From Phytophthora colocasiae (taxonomy: Eukaryota; Oomycota; Peronosporomycetes; Peronosporales; Peronosporaceae): a DNA stretch of 64,000 nucleotides. The stretch spans positions 2,790,001-2,854,000 of the forward strand of contig JAGKQI010000105.1 in NCBI GenBank assembly GCA_018806915.1, in the 5' to 3' direction. The position numbers and the translations under genes were made by a program. Each line of letters opens with the position of its first letter. Position 1 is the stretch's first letter. Positions 12,942 through 23,391 of the stretch are shown here, piece by piece. The notes beneath the pieces are model-generated. The model was not told the DNA's origin and did not search any database. It worked only from the letters and a program-made list of their open reading frames with translations.

Positions 12942-13708
12942 CTTGTCTGGTTGCTGGTGGATCAGGAAATGACGTCGATGGGGAAGCCTGGAACGGCCGC
13001 AAGTCAGCGGAGGCTGCGCATCTTGTACGACGCGTGACCACGTCTGTGCCCTCGGAATGCACCAGCTGTCGCCACCGAAAAGCGAGATTAGACTGGGAGT
13101 TTCTATGCAGTTGGGGCCGATCAGCACCCGCCAAAGTGCAGAGAAGGTAAGGAGATGGCGAGTCCGAACCAGAAGAAAGCAAGTGGTTGTCTATAAGCCC
13201 AGAAGTTTTAAGTGGTGAAGAGGTTGACGCTTGTGGCCGGTTGGAAGAGATGAAAGGACACGAGCTACATGTACACGAATTAGGGACTTGTACCTCAAAT
13301 CTCCTTGCAAACGCCGTTTGTACGAACGAGATGAGGAAAATGCGAAGCTTGGAATAGCCGAGTACACTGTACCAATGCTGCGTTTGCAACAAGTGATTAC
13401 TACCACACAGCATCGATAGGAAGTTAATAGGCTGTGTACACATTATTGTAGTCATCTTGTCTTCGCTAGAATCATCACGATGAAGCGGTTTTTAGCGAGA
13501 AAACAATTGTATTCGTGCGCGGAGCAACAGATCCCGTTGGTATGAACGGCATTTTACAGTGGCCGGTTTCTGGACTCGCATCCTTTACACTTTTCGTTTG
13601 TTGCGACCAACACCGAAATACGTTGAACTCTACCACATAAAAATTTCTTGCACAGGTGTACATTATTATCCACACGCTGGAGAAGCTGCATGTACTTGTA
13701 GCAGCAAC
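12942..13708. other. intergenic upstream region of ATPase copy 1
   Basis: Contains 5' leader and presumably promoter of the ATPase (-) and the 3' end of the exonuclease gene. The open frames here lack family features and look like chance ORFs. It shares no obvious sequence with the region upstream of ATPase copy 2, so the duplicated block appears to stop at the start of the coding region. Confidence 0.5.
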
Positions 13709-15130
13709 TTAGGCAGTGGTAGTAAATGACTCGCAGTCGCTTGAGATCTGGGACCACATCGCGTCGGACGCCAAAAGCGACGATTCCACGCTCATTTTCC
13801 GCTTCCTGTACTCTTGATCCCGGCAGCTTGACGCCCCGGTTTGTTGCGGAAGAAATTCACCTGCTGCTAGCTGCACTTTCAATTCCGCTAAGGCCTTCGC
13901 TTTTCTCTTGCGCTCTCTCTTCTTCTGGTTCTTAGTAAGTGGTTTCGCTGGGTCTTGCTTCACTTTTGATGCTTCTGTTGGCACCGAAGGCTTAACTTCC
14001 TCGGTTATGGGCTTTGCTGCCTGCAAGCGGCGTTTCTTGGAAACAGGCACAGGTGTAGCAGACACTTGCTGCATTTTGCCGGACTCGTCGACTTTATCTG
14101 CCGACAATGAGCGCTTCCTTTTTACCTGTACGACTGGTTCAGCAGCAGCTTCATCAACACCGCACTGCTTCACGTGGTGCTCCATGGCCGTCTCAGTCAC
14201 AAGCTTCTTCCCTTCGCAGACGTCACAGATCACCAGCGTCCGAACATCCGTAAGACACTCTTTTCGATGATCCTTTAGGGCCTTCACAGTCTCAAACACC
14301 TCAAAACATAGCGAACACTTCGGATCCTGCGGGAGGTTCACATCCAGCACATTGGTCACATCACTCAATAGGAACTTTTTTGCCGCACTCTGCTTCTTCG
14401 CCGTATCCTGCTTCTGAATGCGCGCCAGTAATTCATCATACAAGTGAATCAACACCAGTGCATCCGCTGCAGCATAATGGAGTTGACTGGGAGTGAGCGG
14501 TCTTCGAGCCCAATTGGACATTTGCTGTGTCTTAGCCAGCCTGCGATGCAAATAGAAGAACACGAGTTTCTGAAGGCTGAGCGGGTTATGAGCCCCCGCC
14601 AGCGAGATGGACAAGTCGTTCGCTTCCACGACACCCTTGCAGACTGTAAAGCACGACGCGTTCGGGTATGACTGAGCCAATTCCTGTAAGTCATGGTAGA
14701 AGCTTTGGCCTAATTTGATGATCTTCTTGGAGAGGAAAACGGTGGTCAGTGTGGAATTGTAAACCTTGGCGGACAAGTGCAGAAGGTCGATGACGAAGAC
14801 TTCCTCCTTGCTGTCGGCGTCGCGCATAGCAATCTGTAGCAGCGCACTTGGGTTGCGCTTCTGGCTTTTGCCCCAAATCGGTCGTGTTTCCTGTTAAAGA
14901 GGAGGTTAGTCCAATAGTATGAATTGGGTTGATACAGTCGAGGGACGTACCGTGTCAAAGCCCATAACCACCGCCTGGAGAAGACGAATAGCGCAGTATT
15001 CCCAGCTCTTTTTGGTAGCAACAAAGTAGATGGGCACCTTCCCTTGGTCGATCACATACTGCGGAGACTGGTTGATGAGACTCGTCAGTCGCACTTTCGT
15101 CGATTGCCGCGCCTTCTTCATGGAGACCAT
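13709..15130 (-). CDS. DEDDy 3'-5' exonuclease (RNase D/WRN-exo/EXD-like) with C-terminal zinc fingers
   Basis: Two exons: 15130-14951 and 14890-13709, with a 60-nt intron (gtacgt...aacag); 453 residues. Splicing rebuilds the exonuclease motif I, GFDTETRP, exactly across the junction (D59, E61), which is why I trust it. Motif II is the ANDLS region and motif III is YAAAD in a helix SQLHYAAADALVLIHLYDEL, making it DEDDy. It should remove nucleotides 3' to 5' from RNA or DNA using two metal ions. After the nuclease (to about residue 215) come two C-x2-C...H...C zinc-finger-like units (CSLC...HRKEC; CDVC...HHVKQC), then Lys/Arg-rich nuclear-localisation-like blocks and a basic tail (KKRERKRKAKA). 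The start at 15130 (MVSMKK) is the first ATG in this frame; an upstream ATG at 15170 is in another frame. Nuclease identity is firm, substrate unknown. Confidence 0.88.
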
Positions 15131-15908
15131 GGTTGGTGATGCACAAACGGTCGTCAATGTTGATTTTCATTGGCTGATAGTTAGGAGGGTGTAATAGAAA
15201 TTTTATAAGACATATCTACTTGGACCAATCACGTAAGCTTGCTTATATGAACGAGAGGATCGAGCTGATTTTCGCTGTTCGGCGACGTCGTGGCCCAGAG
15301 TCTGGGGTGTTCGTCCGTGTAGACGACGATGAAGAAGCAGGAGGCTCTGATCAGGTTGCCCGATCTCGCAACCGGCAGTTGAGGTGACTCTGACTCGAGC
15401 AATTGTTGACTGGAGCCATTGGCCCAGTATTCTGAGTCTCCAGTTGAGTCCCAACCCTGAAGACAATCTGGATCTGATCAGTGTATGTATTGCACTCGAA
15501 GTGAGTGCGCTCAAAGCGTCATGGTCCGACGTCGGCCAGTCCAAGCACCCAACCGGATCAATGTAGCGTACGCCTGGCTCAGACAGACTGTGGTGCTGCA
15601 GCTCGTCCACAAAAGATCGGTTCCACCGAGCAGCAACCATAGCAAGACAAACATACAAAAACACCACAAAATCAAAACAAATACCCTAAAAGCAGACCAG
15701 CACCCACAATGCCACATTAGCACCACAAATTTTGTGTCCCTGATCATTACCAGCGAACCACCACCACCAACCGTTTGACCATCACTTCAAACGTAGATAT
15801 GCGCACTACAAAGCATCGATGCTGCCACTTTCACACTGCATCAATCTCATTTAGAGATTTACCCAGCCAGTCACCGGTCATCTCCCTGCCGTCCCACCGC
15901 AACCCAAC
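15131..15908. other. intergenic region, no supported gene
   Basis: Upstream of the exonuclease (-) and of the Mutator-type fragment (+). A minus-strand frame of 154 codons (15203-15667) is open but I recognise nothing in it. The stretch 15640-15780 is rich in A and C with no coding look. Confidence 0.4.
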
Positions 15909-16744
15909 ATGTCTGCTCTATTAGCTTGGACCGCCGTTGCCAACGGCATCACCAAGGAGGATGCCTCCATGCTCCTCGAGACTTTTAAATCGTTCAAGAT
16001 CGCCAAGAGTCAGCTAGTTCCATGCAAAATATGTGCTCTCCCGTCCTCACACAACATGCGTAGGCGCGTACTAGTGTGCGCCTCAAAGGCCTGTAAGGAT
16101 GTTGAGCCGCTCGCCCGCTGTATGTGGCGCTGCAAGACGCTCACGTGTCAAGTGATGAATTTGGTCGACATTTGTGAGCTCAAGAGTCACGTGTCTCCTC
16201 TCAACTCTCCACGGAAGCCTCGACTGACGGAGGAGATGAAGGACCTTGCTCGCGCTCTAGCGGCGGAGGGATTAAAACCAGCGCACATTAGAAATGCTCT
16301 TCTTAATCGCTTTAATTTAGATGAATCCAGTCTACCCGCATTACCTACAGTGCAGCGCTTCACACAGCACTACACTAGAACTAAAACTGGGAGGAAATGG
16401 GTGCACTCCTTACACAGCTCTGCACTTGCTGTCGTTCAGAAATTCAATCGGCGAAGCCGTTCACCAATGTCGCGACGGCTCCGTCATCTCTTTGGCGCCG
16501 CATGAGAGAGCTTCGGCGAGCAGGAAACTTGTTCGAGTGGACGCCGCCGCGGTCAAGCTTAGCTTTTGTTCTGGACGATGGAGATCATAATACAGCTGAC
16601 CTCTCTGTCAAAGTTGTTTCGCGGCCGTGTCAGCGCGTCCTGGACGAAGAAACCGGGCGTAAGCGAGAAGTTCTCCTCGTGACAGCGCAGATGAGCGCCA
16701 GTATTGCACGAATGGAATACGCTGGTATGCCAGATGATGGCTAG
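15909..16744 (+). pseudogene. broken Mutator-like (MULE) transposon-associated protein fragment
   Basis: The first frame (15909-16505, 198 codons) has a zinc-cluster region CKIC...RRRVLVC...C...WRCKTLTC resembling the FLYWCH/WRKY-type N-terminus of oomycete MULE proteins, followed by a basic helical segment (ALPTVQRFTQHYTRTK). Near 16490 the frame shifts: a second frame from about 16508 carries WRRMRELRRAGNLFEW, LAFVLDDGDHNTADLSVKVV and MSASIARMEYAGMPDDG before a stop at 16744. No DDE core of a MULE follows, so it is truncated as well as frameshifted. The family assignment rests on remembered oomycete proteins and is moderate. Confidence 0.55.
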
Positions 16745-17067
16745 AAAGTTGGCATTCAGCGGCGCGAATGTTCATGCTATTACTTCGCCAAGTATGCCAC
16801 GTGCGTGCACCTGTTACTTGCAATTTCAAGTCGCGGGCTAAACGATGTCGGAACACGAGCCAAGCTGGTTTATCGAGGCCCCAACAAGGCACGGCGCCTG
16901 CTCGAAGGAGCGCAAGGTGCTGGGCGCCCACCACTAAATTCGTACGCCTTAAACCACAAATAACTGCTGTGCGCAGCTGTAGGAATACAATCGAGAAATT
17001 CAGTTGGACCTCGCTCAACCCTACAGTGCAGCTTCACCCTCAATGCTGCCTCCGAGCCACCGATCCG

Positions 17068-17229
17068 CCATCTCCACACCTGCCACCCGAACCGCCGTCC
17101 TCCACGCAAGCCACCGAGCCTCCATCTCCACGCAAGCCACCTGAGCAACCATCTCCACGCCAGCCACCCGAACCTCCATCTCCACGCCTGCCACCTGAGC
17201 CGCCGTCCTCCACGCCAGCCAGTCGATCC
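17068..17229 (+). repeat. 27-bp minisatellite, 6 copies, Pro-rich in one frame
   Basis: Six consecutive imperfect 27-bp units of the type CCATCTCCACGCNNGCCACC plus seven bases, with a degenerate part-unit just upstream. In a plus-strand frame of 217 codons (16768-17421) each unit encodes nine residues of the form PSPRxPPEP; on the other strand it gives Trp/Gly-rich frames. No domain is seen either side, so I treat it as a repeat and not as a gene. Confidence 0.8.
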
Positions 17230-17882
17230 TTCCCCTTCGCCCTGGCTTGTCGTGCCTTCTTCCTCCCAAAGACCAGTGGCATTGCTCCCTCCTCGCGGCA
17301 CTCTGGATTGCAGCCACCATCTCGCGGCACCCTGCCGTGCAGCTCCCTCCTCGGGGCTGACTGCTTTGCCCCCTCCTCCTTGCTCGTTTCAACCGGCCGT
17401 TGTTGCTTCGGCCCCGATTAGATGGTTCCCTCTGTGCTGATTTAATGCTACCTTATGTGCAGTGCGCGTTTCTTTGATACCGTTGTGGCAGATGCGTGCT
17501 TGCTTGTTTTATGGATTGGTGGTCGTCAATGTTTTGTGGTGTTGACAGTGTAATTTTGTGGTGTTTTTCGTATTTTGTCCCATAGCAATAATGACAGTAA
17601 GCGAATATATGTACATGTAAAGTACTCGTTCGTTCATTCTGGCGGTGTCGATCATCATTCCCTCAAGACTTGCTCCGGTTAAGTACGGTTCATATCACTT
17701 TACCCATGGACACCAACAGCATACTGAACGCCATAGACAACCGACCCAATCCAAAACCAACAGACACGTGCCCGCTCCGGCTCCACATCTGCTCGGAATT
17801 ATCCACCAGATATTACACGCGACCTTCCTCCACTTTTAGACTTCCCTTCTTCTATTCGTCACGTATAGGTCGCTTATTCGTT
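17230..17882. other. upstream region of ATPase copy 2
   Basis: No gene recognised. It includes the 5' leader of ATPase copy 2; the frame is open upstream to 17670 but the 71 extra residues have no similarity to the leader of copy 1 and no domain, so they are read as UTR. Confidence 0.45.
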
Positions 17883-20800
17883 ATGGCGGTGGAGGCGCGC
17901 CCCATGGTCGTGGAGCTCGCGGTGGAAGGGATGATGTGCATGAAGAACTGCGGCAACACGGTGCAGAGCGCGCTGAGAAGCGTCGAGGGCGTCAGCAGCG
18001 CCGTCGTGGACTTCGAGGGACGTACCGCACGCGTCGAGTGCGTCCCTGGCGCCTGTGTGACAGCTGACGACCTGGTGGACGCTGTCGAGTGCGTGGGATT
18101 CGGCGCTGCCGTGAAAGCTCCGGCCCAGCAGATGCAGACGAAGAGCGATACGATAGAGTTGCTGGTGGAGGGAATGATGTGCCAGAAGAACTGCGGTTCG
18201 ACCGTCGAGAACGCGTTGAAGGGCGTGGACGGCGTGGCTACGGCAGTCGTGAGCTTCGAGCAGCGGAAAGCTACTGTGACGCTGTTGCATCCTGGCAGTG
18301 CGACGCTGGAGCAACTAGTGGACATGGTGGAGTGCGTGGGCTTCGAGGCCAGCGCGTATGACGCCGTCAAAGCTGCATCCATTAAGTTACAGGTACAGAA
18401 ACAGAAGCAACAGCAGGAAGAGGAAGATGTCGCTCTGGATGTTCCTGATGCAGCAGGACACCCACGTGCTGTGTTCCACGTGGAAGGGATGAGCTGTGCC
18501 GCGTGTGTGAAGGCCATCGAGGACTACGTGGGCAAGGCGGAGGGCGTGTTGCACTGCCGCGTGGGTCTCATCAGCCAGAAGGCCGAAGTCTCGTTCGACC
18601 GCGACCTGATCCAGAATGCGCGGCAGGAGCTGCAGACGATGATCCAGGACGCAGGCTACACGGCAACGTTCTCGCACGTGGTGGAACCGGGCGATGACGA
18701 CTCGTTGGAGCTCAAGTTCACAGTCACGGGCATGAGCTGTGCTGCTTGTGTGGGGAAGATCGAGACGGCTGTGGGTGCGTTGCCTGGAGTGACGAAGGTG
18801 CTGGTGAATCTGCCGCTGAACAAGGCGCACGTGCACCTGAAGCAGCTGTCCAAGACGGGACCTCGTGATGTCCTCGAGTGCATCAACGGACTGGGCTACT
18901 CGGCCGAAGTGGCGCAGGAGACGACGGACCAGAATGCACTGAGCAAGTCGGAGGTGGAGAAGTGGCGGAGGCTACTGACGACGGCCATGATCTTCTCGCT
19001 GCCGGCGATGCTGATCCACATGGTGCTCATGTACATTCCTCCGGTCGAGATGTTGCTGATGACTCCAGTGTTCAACGCTGTCAGTGTGAAGTTGCTGTTA
19101 CTGTTTCTGCTGGCGACTCCCGTTCAGTTTGGCGTTGGCCGTCGCTTCTACGTGGCTGCGTGGAAGGGGCTACAGCACGGCGCCATGGGAATGGACTTCC
19201 TAGTGGTGGCAGGCACGACCATGTCGTACACGTACAGCTTTGTGTCGTTCATTGGCTCTGCGCTGCACGAGAACTACGAGGGCCACCACTTCTTCGAGTC
19301 GTCGGCGATGCTGCTGACGTTCGTGACTCTGGGCAAGTACATGGAGTCGATGGCGAAGGGGAAGACGGCAGACGCGCTGTCGGAATTGGCGAAGCTTCAG
19401 CCGAAGACTGCTCTACTGATTGGCAAGGGCAAGCGAGACCGGGAGATTCCGATTGAGCTGGTGCAGCGTGGCGATCTGCTGCGGATCCTTCCTGGCGCCA
19501 ACATCCCGACAGACGGCGTAGTGAAGTCTGGGTCCAGTTCGACGGACGAGTCGATGCTGACGGGTGAGAGTATGCCGGTGGCGAAAAAAGAAGGTGACTA
19601 CGTGTTTGGGTCAACGGTGAACCAGCAGGGCACGCTGGTGATTGAGTCGAACTGCATGGGTGGCGAGAGCTCCGCTCTGTCTCAAATCTGTGCTTTGATC
19701 GAGGATGCGCAGCTTCACAAGGCTCCCATTCAGGCGTATGCAGACTGGTTGGCGTCAGTTTTCGCTCCATGTGTGCTTGGCATGTCGGTCTTGACGTTTA
19801 CGACCTGGATGTTCCTGCTGTCTATGGATTTCGTACCTGCACAATGGAAACTAGACTTGGGTGTGTCTGCAGAATCGGGTCACGGAGATGATTTCTTCCT
19901 GGCAATCCTGTTTGCCATTTCCGTTGTGGTGATCGCGTGCCCGTGTGCTTTGGGTCTTGCGACGCCTACTGCTGTCATGGTTGGATGTGGCGTTGGTGCT
20001 AAGAAGGGGGTGCTTATCAAAGGTGGCCGTGCGCTTGAGACGGCTCGCTATATCGATACCATCGTTTTCGACAAGACCGGAACTCTCACTGTCGGACACC
20101 CATCTGTGCGTGATGTTGTGGTAGCTGATCGCGCCTACACACCTCGTGAGTTGCTGTACTATGGTGCGTCACTGGAGTGTGTGAGTGAACACGTTCTTGG
20201 CAAGGCCATCGTGGTGACAGCAACAGAGCATGAGAACCTGGAGCTTCACGACCCGACAGAGGTGCATGTTGTTCCTGGCCGAGGAATCGAAGGAGTGGTG
20301 GCTGCGAGTGGCGTCACGTCTCGAAATACTCCTGTGAGTGTGCTGGTGGGCAACTCGGAGTACTGCGAGGAGAAGGGTATCGAGATCAGCGAGAAGATGC
20401 GTGCTCACATGCACGAACTGGAGCTGGAGGGTAAGACTGTTGTGGTTGTGTGTGTGGAGAAGAAGCTGGTGGGTGTGATCGCGCTGGCAGATGCTCCTCG
20501 TCCTGAAGCTGCAGCTGTCGTGAAGCACCTCAAGTCGATGGGTCTGGATGTGTGGCTGATCACGGGCGACAACCTCCGTACGGCCAGTGCTATCGCTCGT
20601 CAGATGGGTATCAACCACGTGAAGGCGGTGGCTCTCCCTGGTGAGAAAGCGTCTCAGATCAAGGCCTTGCAGTCTCAGGTGAACCCGTTGACGCTGAAGC
20701 CTCGCGTGGTATGTATGGTTGGAGATGGTATCAACGACGCCCCCGCGTTAGCCCAGTCGGATATCGGTATGGCCATTGGCGCTGGTACGCAGATTGCTAA

Positions 20801-21286
20801 GGCAGAGGCTGACATGGTGCTAGTGAAGAGTGCGCTGACTGATGTGGTGGTGGCCCTGGACTTGGCTCGTGTCGTGTTCTTTCGGATCAAGCTGAACTTC
20901 TTCTTCTCGATCATCTACAACGTCATTGGCATTCCTCTGGCGGCTGGTATGTTCTTCCCCCTGATCCACCGCATGATGCCACCTGCATGTGCTGGCTTGG
21001 CGATGGCCTTCTCCTCAGTATCAGTTGTGATGTCGTCGCTGCTGCTCAAGTCCTATCAGGCACCTGTCATTGGCGAAACAGAGCTGAAGCATCACTTCAA
21101 GGAGGATGCAAAGGTCATCGAGCTCAAGAATATGGTGCGGAAGAAACTCGGATCTTCCCACAAGACGTACGAGCAAATTTCGAACTCGGATGAGGTAAGT
21201 CTTGTTTTACTCACTTGTTCCTATCAGGAAAGAAATGTTGTTGCTGACTTGTTTACCGTGTTTTGTTGCTTTAGTGGGATGACTGA
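17883..21286 (+). CDS. P1B-type copper-transporting ATPase, copy 2
   Basis: Paralogue of the gene at 9624-12941 in the opposite orientation (head-to-head, starts about 4.9 kb apart). Same architecture: four HMA domains (C-x3-C, C-x3-C, C-x2-C, C-x2-C), TGES, CPC, DKTGT (Asp near residue 729), [18 protein letters not shown]. Start at 17883 ([12 protein letters not shown]) because homology to copy 1 begins there. A final intron is likely at 21195-21274 (gtaagt...tttag), adding Trp-Asp-Asp and a stop at 21284-21286; reading through instead gives a 40-residue tail with no similarity. Compared with copy 1, almost all is identical at base level except a 53-residue loop plus membrane segment (about 19756-19915), the C-terminus (after about 21025), the first few residues and a handful of single changes (one extra Gln in the HMA2-HMA3 linker; Val/Ala after GESMP; Ser/Phe in VVF-RIKLN). 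Confidence 0.94.
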
Positions 21287-21403
21287 AGCTTTGTTTCGTA
21301 CTTAGACCAGAGAAGTGATCGTATTTTTCTTAAATTATTGGAGTCGATGAATTCGTACAAATACTTCTAGCATACTTCTAAAGTGATTTTTCCCGCTCCT
21401 TTG

Positions 21404-23246
21404 CTAGCCAAAAACAATTGAGTTTCGTCTTGGTTCGTCCTCTTTAGCACTATCATCTCCGTCGTAGCTTTGATCCTCTAAACTATTCCTTTCCAGAGCT
21501 TTCCTCTGCTTTGGCTTCCGGTATGGCAGTGAAATTGTTCGTTGTTTGTGCTTTTGAGCAGATTTCCAACATGAATCAACACAGAGGTCGTTGCGGTGAC
21601 TGAGTGCTGAGCTGAGCTTGCTCTCTTCGTCGCAAAAGTCGGCCAGCAACTTCAGGCGAGCAGTGGCCCATTGAGATCGATCCTTTCGCTCATTTTCTAG
21701 CTTCTCTGCGAATAATACACAAACAGGTTTATGAGAGCTCATAGTGCACAATACTTCTGAAGATACCCACCCACCTTGCAGCTCGGTAACTTGATCGCTA
21801 AGTAAACTGCTTTCATCACTAGCGTCCTGAAATCAAACTTACATTAGAAAACAGAGCAGCGACAATCCTCGCACCGAGGTTTACCCTTAATGCGATCTGC
21901 AGTTCCGAAATTTCACTTTTCAGGGCTCTCTCTACACACTGGAATTCCCTGATCAACTAGATACCAGTGAAGAAGCTTCAGGTTATGAGGACAAAAAGCG
22001 CAAGTCCACGTATCGTACCTCATCTAAGTGAAGACGACTGTCATCCTGATTGACGTGCATGGCCTCGATTTCCTTCTCTTTATTCCTCAAAGCTTCCTCA
22101 GCAGCACGCACTTGATCTTTTCGTTCAGTTAGTTCAGTTTCTAACAGCAACACTTTCTTTTCCAATTCGACTGTCTCCAAGCCTTTGGACTGCTTCAATT
22201 TCGCTACTTGTAACTTCAGTTGCTGCACTTTTGAGCTAGATTCGTGGGAAAGTTGTCGCTGTTCTTCGTAACTGTGTTGGGTCTGCTGCTGTAGTGCTTT
22301 GGTTTCCGATAGCATTCGATCGCATTCCTCAATGACTTTTGTCTGTCGAACAGTGGTGGCAAGTAACTCCTTCACCTGTTCCTCCAATTCACGCACCTCC
22401 TTTTCATTTTTTGCGCAGTGTATCTCGAGCTGCTGCTGTACAGAGTCAATTGTTTCCGAGTTGGTACGAGCAACAGCTTTCATCTTGAGTTTCCAATGGC
22501 GCTCCAACCGTTTTAGTTCGTCTGTATGGATCTCATGTGATCGCTGCAGTTGTTCCACTAATTTCTTGTGCTTTTCTCTCAAAACCTTAATTTCATCTCG
22601 ATGGTCTTGTCGAACGTGGCGGATTTCCTCACGTAGTTGATCACGTTCCTGTTCAACGCTGTTCAGTTTTGTCGTTGCAACTCGTAATTCCTGTACTTTT
22701 GAGTTGTAAACTTCTTCCAGTTCATGAGCCCTTTGTTCCAGTAGCTTCGCACGTTGGAGATACACCACATTCTCCTGCTCAGCTTCGCGCAAAATAAAAA
22801 CCTCTCGCTGTAACTTTTCGTTTTCTGCTTTCTCCTCCGCTAGGTGATCTTCGAGCTCTTCGCTTCTCTGAGTTAGTCGTTCCACATGTGTTCGCTGGGC
22901 TCGAAGACGTCTGACAGACTGCTGAATTTCGCCAAGTTCTGTTGAGCTTGATATCGAGCTGGATTCCAGCAAAGTTTTGCTCGTCGAATCGGAGGACAAG
23001 CGTTTGCTCGCGCCGTGGGGTTCATCAAGAAGTTCATTTGGCAACTCATCGCCATTGCTACTGCAGTTGCTTTCACCAATACTCCTACGTGTCTTCGAAG
23101 TGGCTAGAAGGTGTCAGTGGATTAAGAGGAATTCAAAGAGCTGAAGAAGAGTTTCTGTTACCTTGTTGAGCTGGCTTCTTCGTGTGTTTTGTTATCACTT
23201 CGTCTTGTAGGCTGCTCGTCATACGCACTTGGCGTGCTGAATGCAT
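21404..23246 (-). CDS. coiled-coil protein, 5 exons, function unknown
   Basis: Exons by hand: 23246-23162, 23103-22019, 21956-21885, 21826-21775, 21705-21404 (1,596 nt, 531 residues); all four introns are short GT-AG introns (55-69 nt) and all joins keep frame. The start at 23246 (MHSARQVRM) is the first ATG giving a continuous frame. Residues about 30-65 are Ser-rich and charged; about 65-440 form an almost unbroken coiled coil of Glu/Leu/Lys/Gln heptads (LEDHLAEEKAENEKLQREV and similar); the last about 90 residues are basic with Cys/His (DFCDEESK, HRNDLCVDSCW) and Ser-rich. No enzyme motif. A structural role at centrosome/basal body or cytoskeleton would fit but is not shown. It is convergent with ATPase copy 2 (117 nt apart). 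Confidence 0.8.
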
Positions 23247-23391
23247 CGCAACACGATGAACTTGTTCATGCTAAAGAAGGCAGCCTTGAAACGGAAGACT
23301 CACTAAAGTGGAATATGGTCAATTTATAAATCGATTGCAGTGATGTCGACGAAGTAGGTGGAGTAGTTCTTCGCTCGTATCGACGTGAAAT

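Noticed and set aside
11380..12972. Frames of 150-220 codons opposite the ATPases (also 17852-18836, 19249-19770)
   Set aside because: The same frames occur in both ATPase copies because the genes are duplicates; their His/Arg/Ser-rich composition reflects the other strand of a GC-rich gene.
12942..13127. 62-residue in-frame N-terminal extension of ATPase copy 1, and 71 residues before copy 2
   Set aside because: The two extensions are unrelated, have no targeting look, and homology begins at the chosen ATGs.
15203..15667. 154-codon minus-strand frame
   Set aside because: No recognisable domain and no splice context; open length alone is weak evidence.
16870..17392. Trp/Gly-rich minus-strand frames
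   Set aside because: They are the reverse reading of the 27-bp minisatellite.
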